DNA from: DATAXP01 sp036272935
Lineage (GTDB): Bacteria; Planctomycetota; Planctomycetia; Pirellulales; PNKZ01
DNA length: 15,013 nucleotides
Direction of reading: 5' to 3'
Assembly (NCBI GenBank): GCA_036272935.1
Contig: DATAXP010000046.1
Span: forward strand, 1 to 15,013
Position numbers and translations under genes: made by a program. Shown in pieces: positions 7,854-14,274 of the stretch (its first letter is position 1; each line of letters starts with the position of its first letter). The notes under the pieces were generated by a model. The model did not search any database, was not told where the DNA came from, and was given only the letters and a program-made list of their open reading frames with translations.

Positions 7854-9176
7854 ATGCGACCCATTCGTCTTGCCACGCTGGCGTTTGTCTGGTTGGCAAT
7901 CGCTGGCGCCCGGAACGTTGTCGCCTCGCCCGACAGACCGAACATCGTCTTCATCGTCTCGGACGATCAATGCTGGCGTGATTACTCGTTCATGGGTCAC
8001 CCGCATATTCGCACGCCGAACATCGACAAGCTGGCAAGTCAAAGCCTGGAGTTTCGCAATGCGTTTGTGACCTCAAGCCTCTGCCGTGCCAGCCTGATGA
8101 CAATGCTCAGCGGCTTGTACCCCCACCAGCACCGCATCACAAGCAACGAACCGGCCTGGCCAAAGGGCATTCCGGCAAGGGAAGTCGGCTCGCATCCGAC
8201 GTTTCGCGAACAGTCGAAACGGCTAATCGGCTTCGTCGACCGTGTGCCGATGCTGCCGCGCACGCTGGCTGAATACGGTTATCAAAGCCTTCAAACCGGC
8301 AAATGGTGGGAAGGCGACTTCAGTAGCGGTGGATTTACTGACGGCATGAGCCACGGCGGCCACCACGGCGACAAGGGGCTCGACATCGGTCGTGTCACGA
8401 TGCAACCGATCTACGACTTCGTTGACCGTGCAACCTTGTCGGGCGATCCGTTCTTCGTGTGGTACGCGCCGATGTTGCCGCACAATCCGCACGACCCGCC
8501 CGAACGCTTGTTGAAGCACTACGAGAGCATTGCGCCCTCGGTGGAGATTGCCAAGTACTGGGCCATGTGCGAATGGCTCGATGAAACGTGCGGCCAACTC
8601 TTGGACTATCTCGATTCGAAAAGGCTGCGCGAAAAGACGCTGATCATTTTTCTGGCTGACAATGGCTGGATTCAGCGGGCCGACTCTCCCGGCCCGGCAG
8701 CACGCTCCAAGACTTCGCCCTACAACGGCGGAGTGCGCACACCCTTGCTGTTGAGCATGCCCGGGCGAATCTCGCCCGAGGCAAGTCCCGCGCTGGCGAT
8801 CAGTATCGATCTCGCGCCGACGATCCTATCGCTCGTCGGCCTGAAGCCGACCGAGCAAATGCAAGGCATCAATTTGCTCGACCCCGCTGCGCGTGCCAAT
8901 CGGCACACAATCTTCGGCGAGTGTTTCGAAGTGAACGCCGTCGATATTGATCGGCCCGCCACCAGCCTCAAATGGCGCTGGTGCATCGACGATGCCTGGA
9001 AGCTGATCGTGCCACACGCGCTAAACGTCGAGGCCGCAACCGAACTGTACGATTTGGGCGCCGATCCCGACGAAGCGCATAATCTGGCCGAGCAGCAGCC
9101 TGCCAAAGTCATCGCCATACGGCGGCTTGTCGATGCTTGGTGGTCACCGGACAACGACTCACACCCGGGCAACTAA
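7854..9176 (+). CDS. Sulfatase (arylsulfatase-like) with a non-canonical active-site motif
   Basis: A 440-residue exported hydrolase of the sulfatase family, expected to cleave sulfate esters, probably from polysaccharides. A Sec-type signal occupies roughly residues 1-25, followed by the core start RPNIVFIVSDDQ with metal-binding D37 and D38. The position that becomes formylglycine in the family is C77 within LCRASLMTMLSGLYPH. Against the usual C-x-P-x-R-x5-G spacing, the Pro is Ala and the Arg is Leu. K150 lies in TGKWWEG, where many sulfatases have GKWH; D269-N270 (LADNGW) are further metal ligands. I recall related planctomycete sulfatases with CRPSL-type and KWWEG motifs, so this seems to be a subfamily trait rather than decay. 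The C-terminal ELYDLGADPDEAHNLA is a standard sulfatase ending. It lies 42 bases after the WD40 gene, probably in the same operon. Confidence 0.88.
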   Translation: MRPIRLATLAFVWLAIAGARNVVASPDRPNIVFIVSDDQCWRDYSFMGHPHIRTPNIDKLASQSLEFRNAFVTSSLCRASLMTMLSGLYPHQHRITSNEPAWPKGIPAREVGSHPTFREQSKRLIGFVDRVPMLPRTLAEYGYQSLQTGKWWEGDFSSGGFTDGMSHGGHHGDKGLDIGRVTMQPIYDFVDRATLSGDPFFVWYAPMLPHNPHDPPERLLKHYESIAPSVEIAKYWAMCEWLDETCGQLLDYLDSKRLREKTLIIFLADNGWIQRADSPGPAARSKTSPYNGGVRTPLLLSMPGRISPEASPALAISIDLAPTILSLVGLKPTEQMQGINLLDPAARANRHTIFGECFEVNAVDIDRPATSLKWRWCIDDAWKLIVPHALNVEAATELYDLGADPDEAHNLAEQQPAKVIAIRRLVDAWWSPDNDSHPGN

Positions 9177-9526
9177 GCCCAGTTGTCGATGGGGCGCTGC
9201 AACGTCTCAATCCCGGTCCTCGGCGCGCAGGCGCACGGGTTCAACTTGTTCGCGTCGGCGGCACTCGCCGAGACGTATGCACCGTCGATGGCCGACATTG
9301 AGCTTCGTGCACGCGCCGTGCTTGCTTGGGCAGATCGGCCTGTCAGCTCGCTCTCAACTCCCCCTGTGCATTCTTAGGAAATCGCGAGTAAACCGAATGT
9401 CGTACGGATGCTTGCCGATGATCTGGGATCTTCGAATAACAAGGGCTTGTTTCGCTCGACCGAGCACGGGTGTTAGCATGGCCGAGTAGTTGCTAGCCTG
9501 AAACTTTGTGCAGTGAGGGAAATTTC
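9177..9526 (+). other. Intergenic region with gene debris
   Basis: The gap separates the sulfatase from the Tat-exported hydrolase. A 60-odd-codon open frame at 9183-9377, with an internal ATG at 9189, has no ribosome binding site and resembles no family I know, so I do not call it a gene. The only recognisable content is the sulfatase N-terminal relic at 9378-9476, listed separately. GAGGGA at 9515-9520 is the ribosome binding site of the next gene. No convincing promoter or terminator was found. Confidence 0.5.
9378..9476 (+). pseudogene. Relic of a sulfatase N-terminus
   Basis: Between a TAG stop at 9375-9377 and a TAG at 9474-9476 this frame reads SKPNVVRMLADDLGSSN and continues for about 15 unrelated residues. 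K-P-N-V-V-x-x-L-A-D-D-L-G is the conserved first strand and paired-Asp metal site of sulfatases; the neighbouring intact genes have RPNIVFIVSDDQ and PPNILFFLADDI. There is no signal peptide, no start codon with a ribosome binding site, and no downstream C-x-P-x-R motif. An Arg sits where a hydrophobic residue is expected. It is best read as the surviving scrap of a deleted sulfatase gene. Chance resemblance over 13 residues is unlikely but possible. Confidence 0.5.
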
Positions 9527-10702
9527 ATGCGTTGTTCACGGCGGGCTTTCTGTCTGGCAGGTGCGGCGGCAATTGCTGAATCGCGCATGGGCGGCGCTGC
9601 GGTGTCGGTCGATCCGGAAGTTCCCTGGCTGGCCGACGCGCAGCGCCCTCCACGATTGCCCGATCCAAAGGCCGCCGTGCTGAAGCCCTTTCTGGACGAA
9701 GACGGCCGGCCGATCACATCGCTCAATGGCTGGCTCGAGCGCCGGAAGGTACTTCACCAGGCATGGGTCGACTTCCTCAAGCCACTGGACCTGCCGAGGA
9801 ACAAGCCCAAGCTCACGGTCCTGGCCGAAGACCGCAGCGACGGCTGCATCAGGCGAATCGTCCAGTATGAAAGCGAACCGGGAGAAACGGTCGAAGGCTG
9901 CCTGATCAAGCCGGAAGCAATATCGGGAAAGCGGCCGGGCGTTGTCGTTCTGCATCCGACCACGGTGGGGACATTCCGCGAGCCGGCCGGTTTCGAAGGC
10001 GATCGTTACGGCGCCTTCGGCCTGCGGTTGGCCCAGCGCGGAATGGTGACCTTTTCTCCACGCTGCTTTCTTTGGGGCAATTCCGCGGCGTTGCTTCAGC
10101 CCGAGCCCGGGCCCGAGCGCAAGCGCTCGACGCCGGCAGTCGATTCGAAGGACCGGGATCGCCGCGTGGAGGAATTGGGCCGGCGCCATCCGGGAACCAA
10201 GGGGATGGCCAAGATGCTGTGGGACGCCAGCCGTGGGCTCGACGTCTTGGAGAGCCTGGGCGAGGTGGAAAGCAGCCGGATGGGCGCGATCGGCCATTCG
10301 CTGGGCGCCAAAGAGACCCTATACCTGGCCGGCTTCGACCAGCGGGTGCGGGCTGCCGTGTTCAGCGAAGGGGGCATCGGAATCCATTATTCCAACTGGA
10401 ATGCGCCCTGGTACCTGGGTCCCGACATCGACCGGCCCGACTTCGGCCGCGAGCATCACGAACTGCTGGCCTTGGCGGCCCCTCGCGCAATGCTGCTCGT
10501 GGCCGGCGAATCGGGCGGGCCCAACCCACGGGGTGTGGACGACGGCGATCGCAGCTGGCCGTTTGTCGAAGCGGTGCTGCCGGTCTATCGGCTATACGGC
10601 GGGCCGGCGCGCGTCGGCCTGCTCAACCATCGCCAAGGTCATGTGGTGCCACCGCAAACGGCCGAGCGGATTTACGATTGGCTGGAAACTTACCTGTCGT
10701 GA
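9527..10702 (+). CDS. Tat-exported alpha/beta hydrolase (acetylxylan esterase / dienelactone hydrolase-like)
   Basis: A 391-residue alpha/beta hydrolase, probably an esterase (Abhydrolase_7 or acetylxylan-esterase-like). ATG 9527 is chosen because GAGGGA (9515-9520) lies 6 bases upstream and it gives a twin-arginine signal at once (SRRAFCLAGAAAIAESR); a TTG at 9506 opens the frame seven codons earlier but lacks support. Visible elements: the strand RPGVVVLHPTT (possible oxyanion region), the nucleophile elbow GHSLGAKETLYLAGFD with S258, an acid region around VAGESGG followed by DDGD, and the catalytic His H372 in NHRQGHVVPP. The triad is therefore plausibly complete. Substrate is unknown; sulfatases on either side suggest acylated polysaccharide. 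It is separated from the upstream operon by about 350 bases and is the last plus-strand gene. Confidence 0.85.
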   Translation: MRCSRRAFCLAGAAAIAESRMGGAAVSVDPEVPWLADAQRPPRLPDPKAAVLKPFLDEDGRPITSLNGWLERRKVLHQAWVDFLKPLDLPRNKPKLTVLAEDRSDGCIRRIVQYESEPGETVEGCLIKPEAISGKRPGVVVLHPTTVGTFREPAGFEGDRYGAFGLRLAQRGMVTFSPRCFLWGNSAALLQPEPGPERKRSTPAVDSKDRDRRVEELGRRHPGTKGMAKMLWDASRGLDVLESLGEVESSRMGAIGHSLGAKETLYLAGFDQRVRAAVFSEGGIGIHYSNWNAPWYLGPDIDRPDFGREHHELLALAAPRAMLLVAGESGGPNPRGVDDGDRSWPFVEAVLPVYRLYGGPARVGLLNHRQGHVVPPQTAERIYDWLETYLS

Positions 10703-10709
10703 CTCAAAC

Positions 10710-10746
10710 GGTCAAAAGACTGAACCGAGCGCGAAGTCCCTTGACA
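10710..10746 (+). terminator. Imperfect stem-loop after the hydrolase gene
   Basis: GGTCAAAAGACT (10710-10721) and AGTCCCTTGACA (10735-10746) can pair at 9 of 12 positions around a 13-base loop, starting 8 bases after the hydrolase stop. There is no T-tract, so it is not a classical intrinsic terminator. It could equally be an edge of the mobile-element debris that begins just downstream on the other strand. Confidence 0.25.
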
Positions 10747-10865
10747 ATTCGGATTTGAACAAGATGTCGTGCGGCTAATGGTGCGAACTTGGTGCCGCGG
10801 ACTTCGATCGTCAGTGCGGCGGATTTTATGAGAGCGTCGCTGAATCGCACGTTGGCCGAGCTGAG

Positions 10866-11039
10866 CACCGACGCAACTCGTACGTGATAGTAGCGCAGCT
10901 TGCTACCAAGCCGTTCTTGGCATTCGATGCTGCCGGCGACCGCCCATGAACCGGGATGCGGCTCGATCAGTCGATTGTCGAGCCCTTGATGGTTTCGTTC
11001 GGCATGGCAATGCTCGAGGTACGTCGTGACCCGCCGACC
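10866..11039 (-). mobile_element. Integrase (rve-type transposase) C-terminal remnant
   Basis: Read on the minus strand, about 11030 to 10870 gives YLEHCHAERNHQGLDNRLIE, then a linker and ECQERLGSKLRYYHVR. This matches the conserved C-terminal end of rve-type integrase/transposase proteins (YLEHYHAERNHQGL... CRERLGGLLRYYH, from memory of the family). Only the last 50 or so residues are present; no catalytic DDE core was found upstream in any frame. The frame continues without similarity to a stop at 10704, and on the other side runs into unrelated sequence and the NmrA pseudogene. It is a dead fragment of an insertion element, and its position suggests that the insertion removed the 3' part of the NmrA-like gene. 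Confidence 0.6.
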
Positions 11040-11051
11040 TGCCGCCGTCAA

Positions 11052-11069
11052 CCGATTCGCCAGAATCGG
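11052..11069. repeat. Perfect inverted repeat at the pseudogene/integrase junction
   Basis: CCGATTC-GCCA-GAATCGG is a perfect 7-base-arm hairpin with a 4-base loop. It lies between the end of recognisable NmrA-like sequence (about 11110) and the start of the integrase remnant (about 11039). It may mark a mobile-element boundary or be a transcription stop or REP-like unit. No second copy was seen in the window. Confidence 0.4.
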
Positions 11070-11109
11070 AAACTGTCGTATCGTTGTAAATTGCAGCGCG
11101 GCCGAGTAT

Positions 11110-11332
11110 TTATACCATACGGGCATCGTTTTCCCCGCAACGCACGACTGAGGTGGTCGGCACGTAGCGGATCCCCCTGCTATCGCCGCCAACCGTTCTT
11201 TGTGACGGGCGAACCTTTGAGGAGAGCGGACAAAGGCCGTGACGTGATGGCCGCGCGTCAACGCCAGGTCAATCAACTCACTGCCGGTTCTGCCACGGTT
11301 CTGTCCGTCGCTCCAAGGATCAATAGCCGCAT
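11110..11332 (-). pseudogene. NAD(P)-binding (NmrA-like / SDR epimerase-like) gene, frameshifted and truncated
   Basis: ATG at 11332-11330 begins MRLLILGAT, three bases after the membrane-protein stop, so it was the third gene of that operon. The Rossmann start is then broken: an 11-base near-duplicate (11284-11305) shifts the frame, which otherwise resumes as GRTGSELIDLALTRGHHVTA and FVRSPQRFARHKERLAAIAG. Removing one duplicate restores GATGRTGSEL, the classical GxxGxxG dinucleotide loop. A second shift lies in a run of five G (11173-11177 on the plus strand as C): with four the frame continues IAGDPLRADHLSRALRG. A possible third is in the A-run at 11129-11132. Only about 75 residues of a protein usually over 200 long remain before integrase debris. 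The homopolymer shifts could be sequencing errors; the duplication and missing 3' end are harder to explain that way. Confidence 0.75.
11284..11305 (-). repeat. 11-base tandem duplication disrupting the Rossmann motif
   Basis: On the minus strand GACAGAACCGT (11305-11295) is followed directly by GGCAGAACCGG (11294-11284), identical at 9 of 11 positions. Eleven is not a multiple of three, so the duplication throws MRLLILGAT out of frame and leads to a TGA ten codons later. Deleting the first copy rebuilds an ideal GATGRTG loop. The two mismatches suggest it is not very recent, or that the copies diverged after the gene was dead. Confidence 0.7.
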
Positions 11333-11335
11333 GGT

Positions 11336-11869
11336 TCAGTCTCGTTGCATGGACATTGGTCGAGCCGATAGGTTCGAACGACCAAGCCGAAAGGTTCGAA
11401 CGAGCAACAAGAATACAAGAACGTGCGTAACAAGCAGAGGAGGCACGATCGCCGTTGGAATGAAAAACGTCGCACCAAATGCTCCGGGATCGACCTGGAC
11501 GATACGCTGACCTTGAAGAAAGGCATACAAAAGGTCGGCCGCGCCCCAGGTGTTGAATATCCATACGAACGGCGTAGACCAGGAACCGCGGCGCACCAGC
11601 GATACGGTTGCCGCCATGGCCAGGATGCCCGCGATCAAGTCGCCGTAGGCTGCCGGACCAGCGAAGGTCAGTGGCAGCGGCGCCGACACGACTCCGGGCA
11701 CCAAGAAGCTCAGTCCGATAAAGCGAAACATGTGAGGGGCTACCAAGGGGAGAAGCGCATCGCGCCGATCTCGATGGCCAAGGCGAGGCCAAACGAAGAG
11801 CCACGCAACTAAAGCCGAAGCTACAAAGCTTAGCAGCACGCTGAGTCCGAATGCGGCACGGGGATTCAT
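11336..11869 (-). CDS. Small integral membrane protein, five predicted helices, unknown function
   Basis: A 177-residue hydrophobic protein that I do not recognise as a named family. Five likely membrane segments are visible at about residues 7-27, 45-68, 73-96, 101-119 and 130-158, ending in a short basic tail (RTFRLGRSNLSARP). Trp and aromatic residues lie in FVWIFNTWGAADLLYAFLQG; no catalytic or metal-binding cluster is obvious. Its ATG (11869-11867) overlaps the DUF302 stop as ATGA, a strong sign of translational coupling and of a correct start. Three bases after its own stop begins the broken NAD(P)-binding gene. The three were one operon, so this protein may be the membrane partner of a DUF302/NAD(P)-dependent function; that is inference from order alone. 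Confidence 0.75.
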   Translation of the reverse strand: MNPRAAFGLSVLLSFVASALVAWLFVWPRLGHRDRRDALLPLVAPHMFRFIGLSFLVPGVVSAPLPLTFAGPAAYGDLIAGILAMAATVSLVRRGSWSTPFVWIFNTWGAADLLYAFLQGQRIVQVDPGAFGATFFIPTAIVPPLLVTHVLVFLLLVRTFRLGRSNLSARPMSMQRD

Positions 11870-12366
11870 GGGTTTGCTCGAGTGATGGAATCGGCCAGGC
11901 GAGCCATCTTCTCATCCAGGATGCCCGCGATGCGTCGGACTTCCGCGTCGTCGAACTGCTGGAGCAACGTCGAAGGTCGGTCATAAGTAAAGTGACACAT
12001 GCCGCTGTAATCTTCAAAAATGCATGCTCGCAGCGGGGCATACAGCCCCACGTCCGGTCGCGGTTCGAACATGCGGTTGGCAAGCACCGGATTGCCGAGC
12101 AGATAGACCAAAAGTTTCTTGTGCTTTCCGAGCCTGGAAACCAGCGGACTTGGATCCAGCTTTGCTAGGTACATGAACTCGAGATCTCCAACCAAAGCCT
12201 GCACAGCCGTCTCAATCTGGGCGCGGGAGGCATCCGAGGAGGCGAGTTCTTGCAGTTTGTCGATCGGCGCTGCCGGAACCTCCTGTTCGAACGCGGCAAC
12301 CGTCTCCTCGAATGACCGTGACGTCGACCAGTCGAGACGCTCAACATTGAATCGGGTCGATTTCAT
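11866..12366 (-). CDS. DUF302 family protein
   Basis: A 166-residue protein with a DUF302 domain over its second half, a small alpha/beta fold of unknown role often found near redox, sulfur or metal genes. The core is visible in KKLLVYLLGNPVLANRMFE, PDVGLYAPLRACIFED and MCHFTYDRPSTLLQQF. There is no signal peptide, so it is probably cytoplasmic. The frame is open to 12435, but ATG at 12366 is preferred: GAGG at 12379-12376 sits 9 bases before it and the protein then begins MKSTRFNVERLDW like related short proteins. Its stop overlaps the ATG of the membrane-protein gene (ATGA). It is the first gene of the small minus-strand operon, and any promoter should lie in the 375-base gap upstream. Confidence 0.8.
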   Translation of the reverse strand: MKSTRFNVERLDWSTSRSFEETVAAFEQEVPAAPIDKLQELASSDASRAQIETAVQALVGDLEFMYLAKLDPSPLVSRLGKHKKLLVYLLGNPVLANRMFEPRPDVGLYAPLRACIFEDYSGMCHFTYDRPSTLLQQFDDAEVRRIAGILDEKMARLADSITRANP

Positions 12367-12420
12367 CGCTTTGATCCTCAGAGCCAAATCGCCGATTTCC
12401 TCGCCGGCAGGCCATCCTCC

Positions 12421-12434
12421 TGCGATGTGTCGCA
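12421..12434. promoter_or_regulatory. Palindrome upstream of the DUF302 operon
   Basis: TGCGA-TGTG-TCGCA is a perfect 5-base-arm inverted repeat centred about 62 bases before the DUF302 ATG, a position where an operator could sit. It overlaps a second symmetric element, TGTG-N8-CACA on the minus strand. No regulator gene adjoins it, so it is only a candidate site. Confidence 0.25.
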
Positions 12435-12532
12435 AATCACATTCCGCGATTAAAGGCCTGTGGTCAAAAAACTCAGCCGCGCTGCAAGTTCTCGATCAAG
12501 CGAGAGTTTCGCATCCCCTTCATAATCCGGCT

Positions 12533-12551
12533 GCCGTCGATTGACGACGGC
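12533..12551. repeat. Perfect 7-base-arm hairpin
   Basis: GCCGTCG-ATTGA-CGACGGC lies in the middle of the gap between the sulfatase and DUF302 genes. With a GC-rich stem and 5-base loop it would fold stably in RNA from either strand. No T-tract follows on either side. It could be a factor-dependent stop for the sulfatase transcript or part of a dispersed repeat; no second copy is in the window. Confidence 0.35.
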
Positions 12552-12717
12552 TCACCGGCACGAGACCCTGGCACGCCCATCGCCGCGTACGACAGGCTGC
12601 GCTGGCGGCCGTTGCAGCAACGAGCGCGAGCCTGTTGAAGCGGGTTTTTCTGCCGATCTGTTGGGCCGCGAGTTGATCGAGCGAGATCGTGTTCCGGAAC
12701 GCGCCGCTTCCTGGCCC

Positions 12718-12730
12718 GCCGCGTCGCGGC
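12718..12730 (-). terminator. GC-rich stem just after the sulfatase stop
   Basis: GCCGC-GTC-GCGGC (plus-strand reading) begins 12 bases beyond the sulfatase stop codon on the minus strand and can form a 5-bp stem with a 3-base loop. It lacks a T-tract, so termination is only a possibility. Confidence 0.25.
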
Positions 12731-12741
12731 CCTACAGACGC

Positions 12742-14274
12742 TCACTTCTTGGAAGTATCGAGAAACCAGCTCGGGTGTTTCTCAACAAACCACTGCGGCG
12801 GCCGCTTCATACCGGGATAGGCGACGATGGAATAGCTAGGGACTCGCTTGCGGACCGTTTTCTCTTGCGCTTGGTACTCGGCCATGTTGATATCGGACGC
12901 ACCTTGCTGGCCCGGCGTTGGCAGTCGGCTCAGAATCGTCTCAAGCCTGTCGCGCGCGGCAACGTCCTCGGGAATTTCGGATTCGGTGATCTCGTGATAG
13001 CCATCCCCGTCACGCAGCGCGCCGCAGTCGAAGAAGCGAGCGTCTCCCTCGTAGAGATAGCGTTTGTCGCGGAGGACCTGTTTGCGGCCAAGCGGGCTGT
13101 AAATCCACTCGCGGCCTTGGAACGGCCTGCCCAGAAGCAGGGGGGCGAAGCTCCGGCCGTCGAGGACATAGTTCTCCGACAACTTGGCCCCGGCCAGTTC
13201 CACGAACGTCGGAAACAGGTCGGCGTAGTCGATCAACTCGCTCGAGGAACCGATCTTCGGCACGACGCCCGGACAACTGACGACCATCGGCACGCGGCAG
13301 CCCTCTTCGACGGCGTGTCCCTTGCCTCCGTTTACCGGCTTGCCATCTGGGCCGAGGTTCTGCGCGGGGCCGTTGTCGCCGCTGTAGAAGATAATCGTCC
13401 GTCCGCGCAGCCCCAGCTTCTCGACCGCGGCGACGAGCCGGCCCAGCAGCTTGTCGGTGTACTCGACGCTCGGCTTGAAGTTGGCGAAATCCTTTTTGTC
13501 GCGATCCATGTCGGACTCGTCACTGCCAGGTTTGTTGTCGCTGTCGGGCGTAGGCAACCACGGAGTATGCACCAACGTGGTGAAGAAGAACGCCGCGAAC
13601 GGTTGCTCGCGGTGACGTGTCATGAAGTCGATCGTACGCTCGGCGCAAATGTCGGGACCGTAATCATCCGGCACTGTCGGTAGATAATGATGATCGTTGA
13701 TGACGACGCGCGGCCACCACTGCGACGCGGCATAGCCATCCCGGCCAGCAGGCCCCTGGTACTCGGAATCATCCGTGATCCACGTCTTGCCATTAAATCC
13801 CAAGGTGATGCACGATTCGTCGAACCCGTAGGTCGAAGGCACGCCCGCGTGATGCCACTTGCCTGCGACGAACGTCTTATAACCCGCCTGCTGGAGAAGT
13901 TGAGTGAAGATGACATGCTTAGGCACGAGCGGCTCGTTCGGGGCACCCCAGTTGTGATAGAACCCGGTGCGAAAGGCATAGCGGCCTGTCAGCATCTCCA
14001 CGCGCGAGACCTGGCACAGCGGCGTGGCGAAACAGGTTTGGAAATAGACGCCTTCCTGGGCCAAAGCGTCGATGTTCGGCGTGTGGATGTTGCCGCCATA
14101 GCAGCTTGCCTCCGGGCAGGCGATGTCATCAGCCAGAAAGAAGAGGATGTTCGGGGGACGGCTGCCCTGCGGCTCGGAGGCGCCGCAAACGGATACGGAG
14201 GTCAGAGCAATCAAGAGGCAACTCAACCGCGCCATCGGGTTCACTCGATTTCTTGTCGATGTTCGACAATTCAT
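12742..14274 (-). CDS. Sulfatase (arylsulfatase-like), second copy, divergent from the first
   Basis: A 510-residue exported sulfatase. The start at 14274 overlaps the upstream esterase stop as ATGA, implying coupled translation; an internal Met at residue 14 (14235) would give a neater Sec signal (MARLSCLLIALTSVSVCGA) and is the alternative. Core: PPNILFFLADDI with D49 and D50; the formylglycine-motif Cys is C87 in CQVSRVEMLTGRYAFRTG, where Pro of C-x-P-x-R is Val but Arg91 is kept; K139 and H141 in GKWHHAG; D300-N301 in YSGDNGPAQ, followed by a Lys-containing GGKGHAVEEGCRVPM segment. All expected catalytic and calcium-site residues are present. It is clearly not a recent duplicate of the sulfatase at 7854-9176: motif, length and flanking sequences differ. 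It probably desulfates a polysaccharide that the coupled esterase deacylates. Confidence 0.88.
   Translation of the reverse strand: MNCRTSTRNRVNPMARLSCLLIALTSVSVCGASEPQGSRPPNILFFLADDIACPEASCYGGNIHTPNIDALAQEGVYFQTCFATPLCQVSRVEMLTGRYAFRTGFYHNWGAPNEPLVPKHVIFTQLLQQAGYKTFVAGKWHHAGVPSTYGFDESCITLGFNGKTWITDDSEYQGPAGRDGYAASQWWPRVVINDHHYLPTVPDDYGPDICAERTIDFMTRHREQPFAAFFFTTLVHTPWLPTPDSDNKPGSDESDMDRDKKDFANFKPSVEYTDKLLGRLVAAVEKLGLRGRTIIFYSGDNGPAQNLGPDGKPVNGGKGHAVEEGCRVPMVVSCPGVVPKIGSSSELIDYADLFPTFVELAGAKLSENYVLDGRSFAPLLLGRPFQGREWIYSPLGRKQVLRDKRYLYEGDARFFDCGALRDGDGYHEITESEIPEDVAARDRLETILSRLPTPGQQGASDINMAEYQAQEKTVRKRVPSYSIVAYPGMKRPPQWFVEKHPSWFLDTSKK

Larger units (their letters stand above)
12367..12741. 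other. Intergenic region between sulfatase and DUF302 genes
   Basis: No gene is supported in these 375 bases. Short open frames on both strands lack ribosome binding sites and family resemblance. The region holds three inverted repeats, listed separately (12421-12434, 12533-12551, 12718-12730). Its left part must contain the DUF302 promoter; TTGACC on the minus strand, about 100 bases before the ATG, is a possible -35 box, but no matching -10 box is at the right distance. Confidence 0.5.

Noticed and set aside
9183..9377. Small open frame as a gene
   Set aside because: No ribosome binding site, no recognisable motif, and it lies in a gap with gene debris. It might be a relic, but nothing identifies it.
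9448..9480. Promoter for the 9527 hydrolase (TTGTTT ... TAGCAT)
   Set aside because: The spacing between the two boxes is 21 bases and the -10 match is only 4 of 6, so it is not a credible sigma70 promoter.
10704..12083. 459-codon minus-strand open frame as one gene
   Set aside because: It is a chance join of frames: its left part is the integrase tail, the middle the frameshifted NmrA-like relic, and its right part is out of frame with the well-supported membrane-protein and DUF302 genes.
12541..13683. 380-codon plus-strand open frame
   Set aside because: Mostly antisense to the sulfatase at 12742-14274, which has all catalytic motifs. The plus-strand product has no family resemblance.
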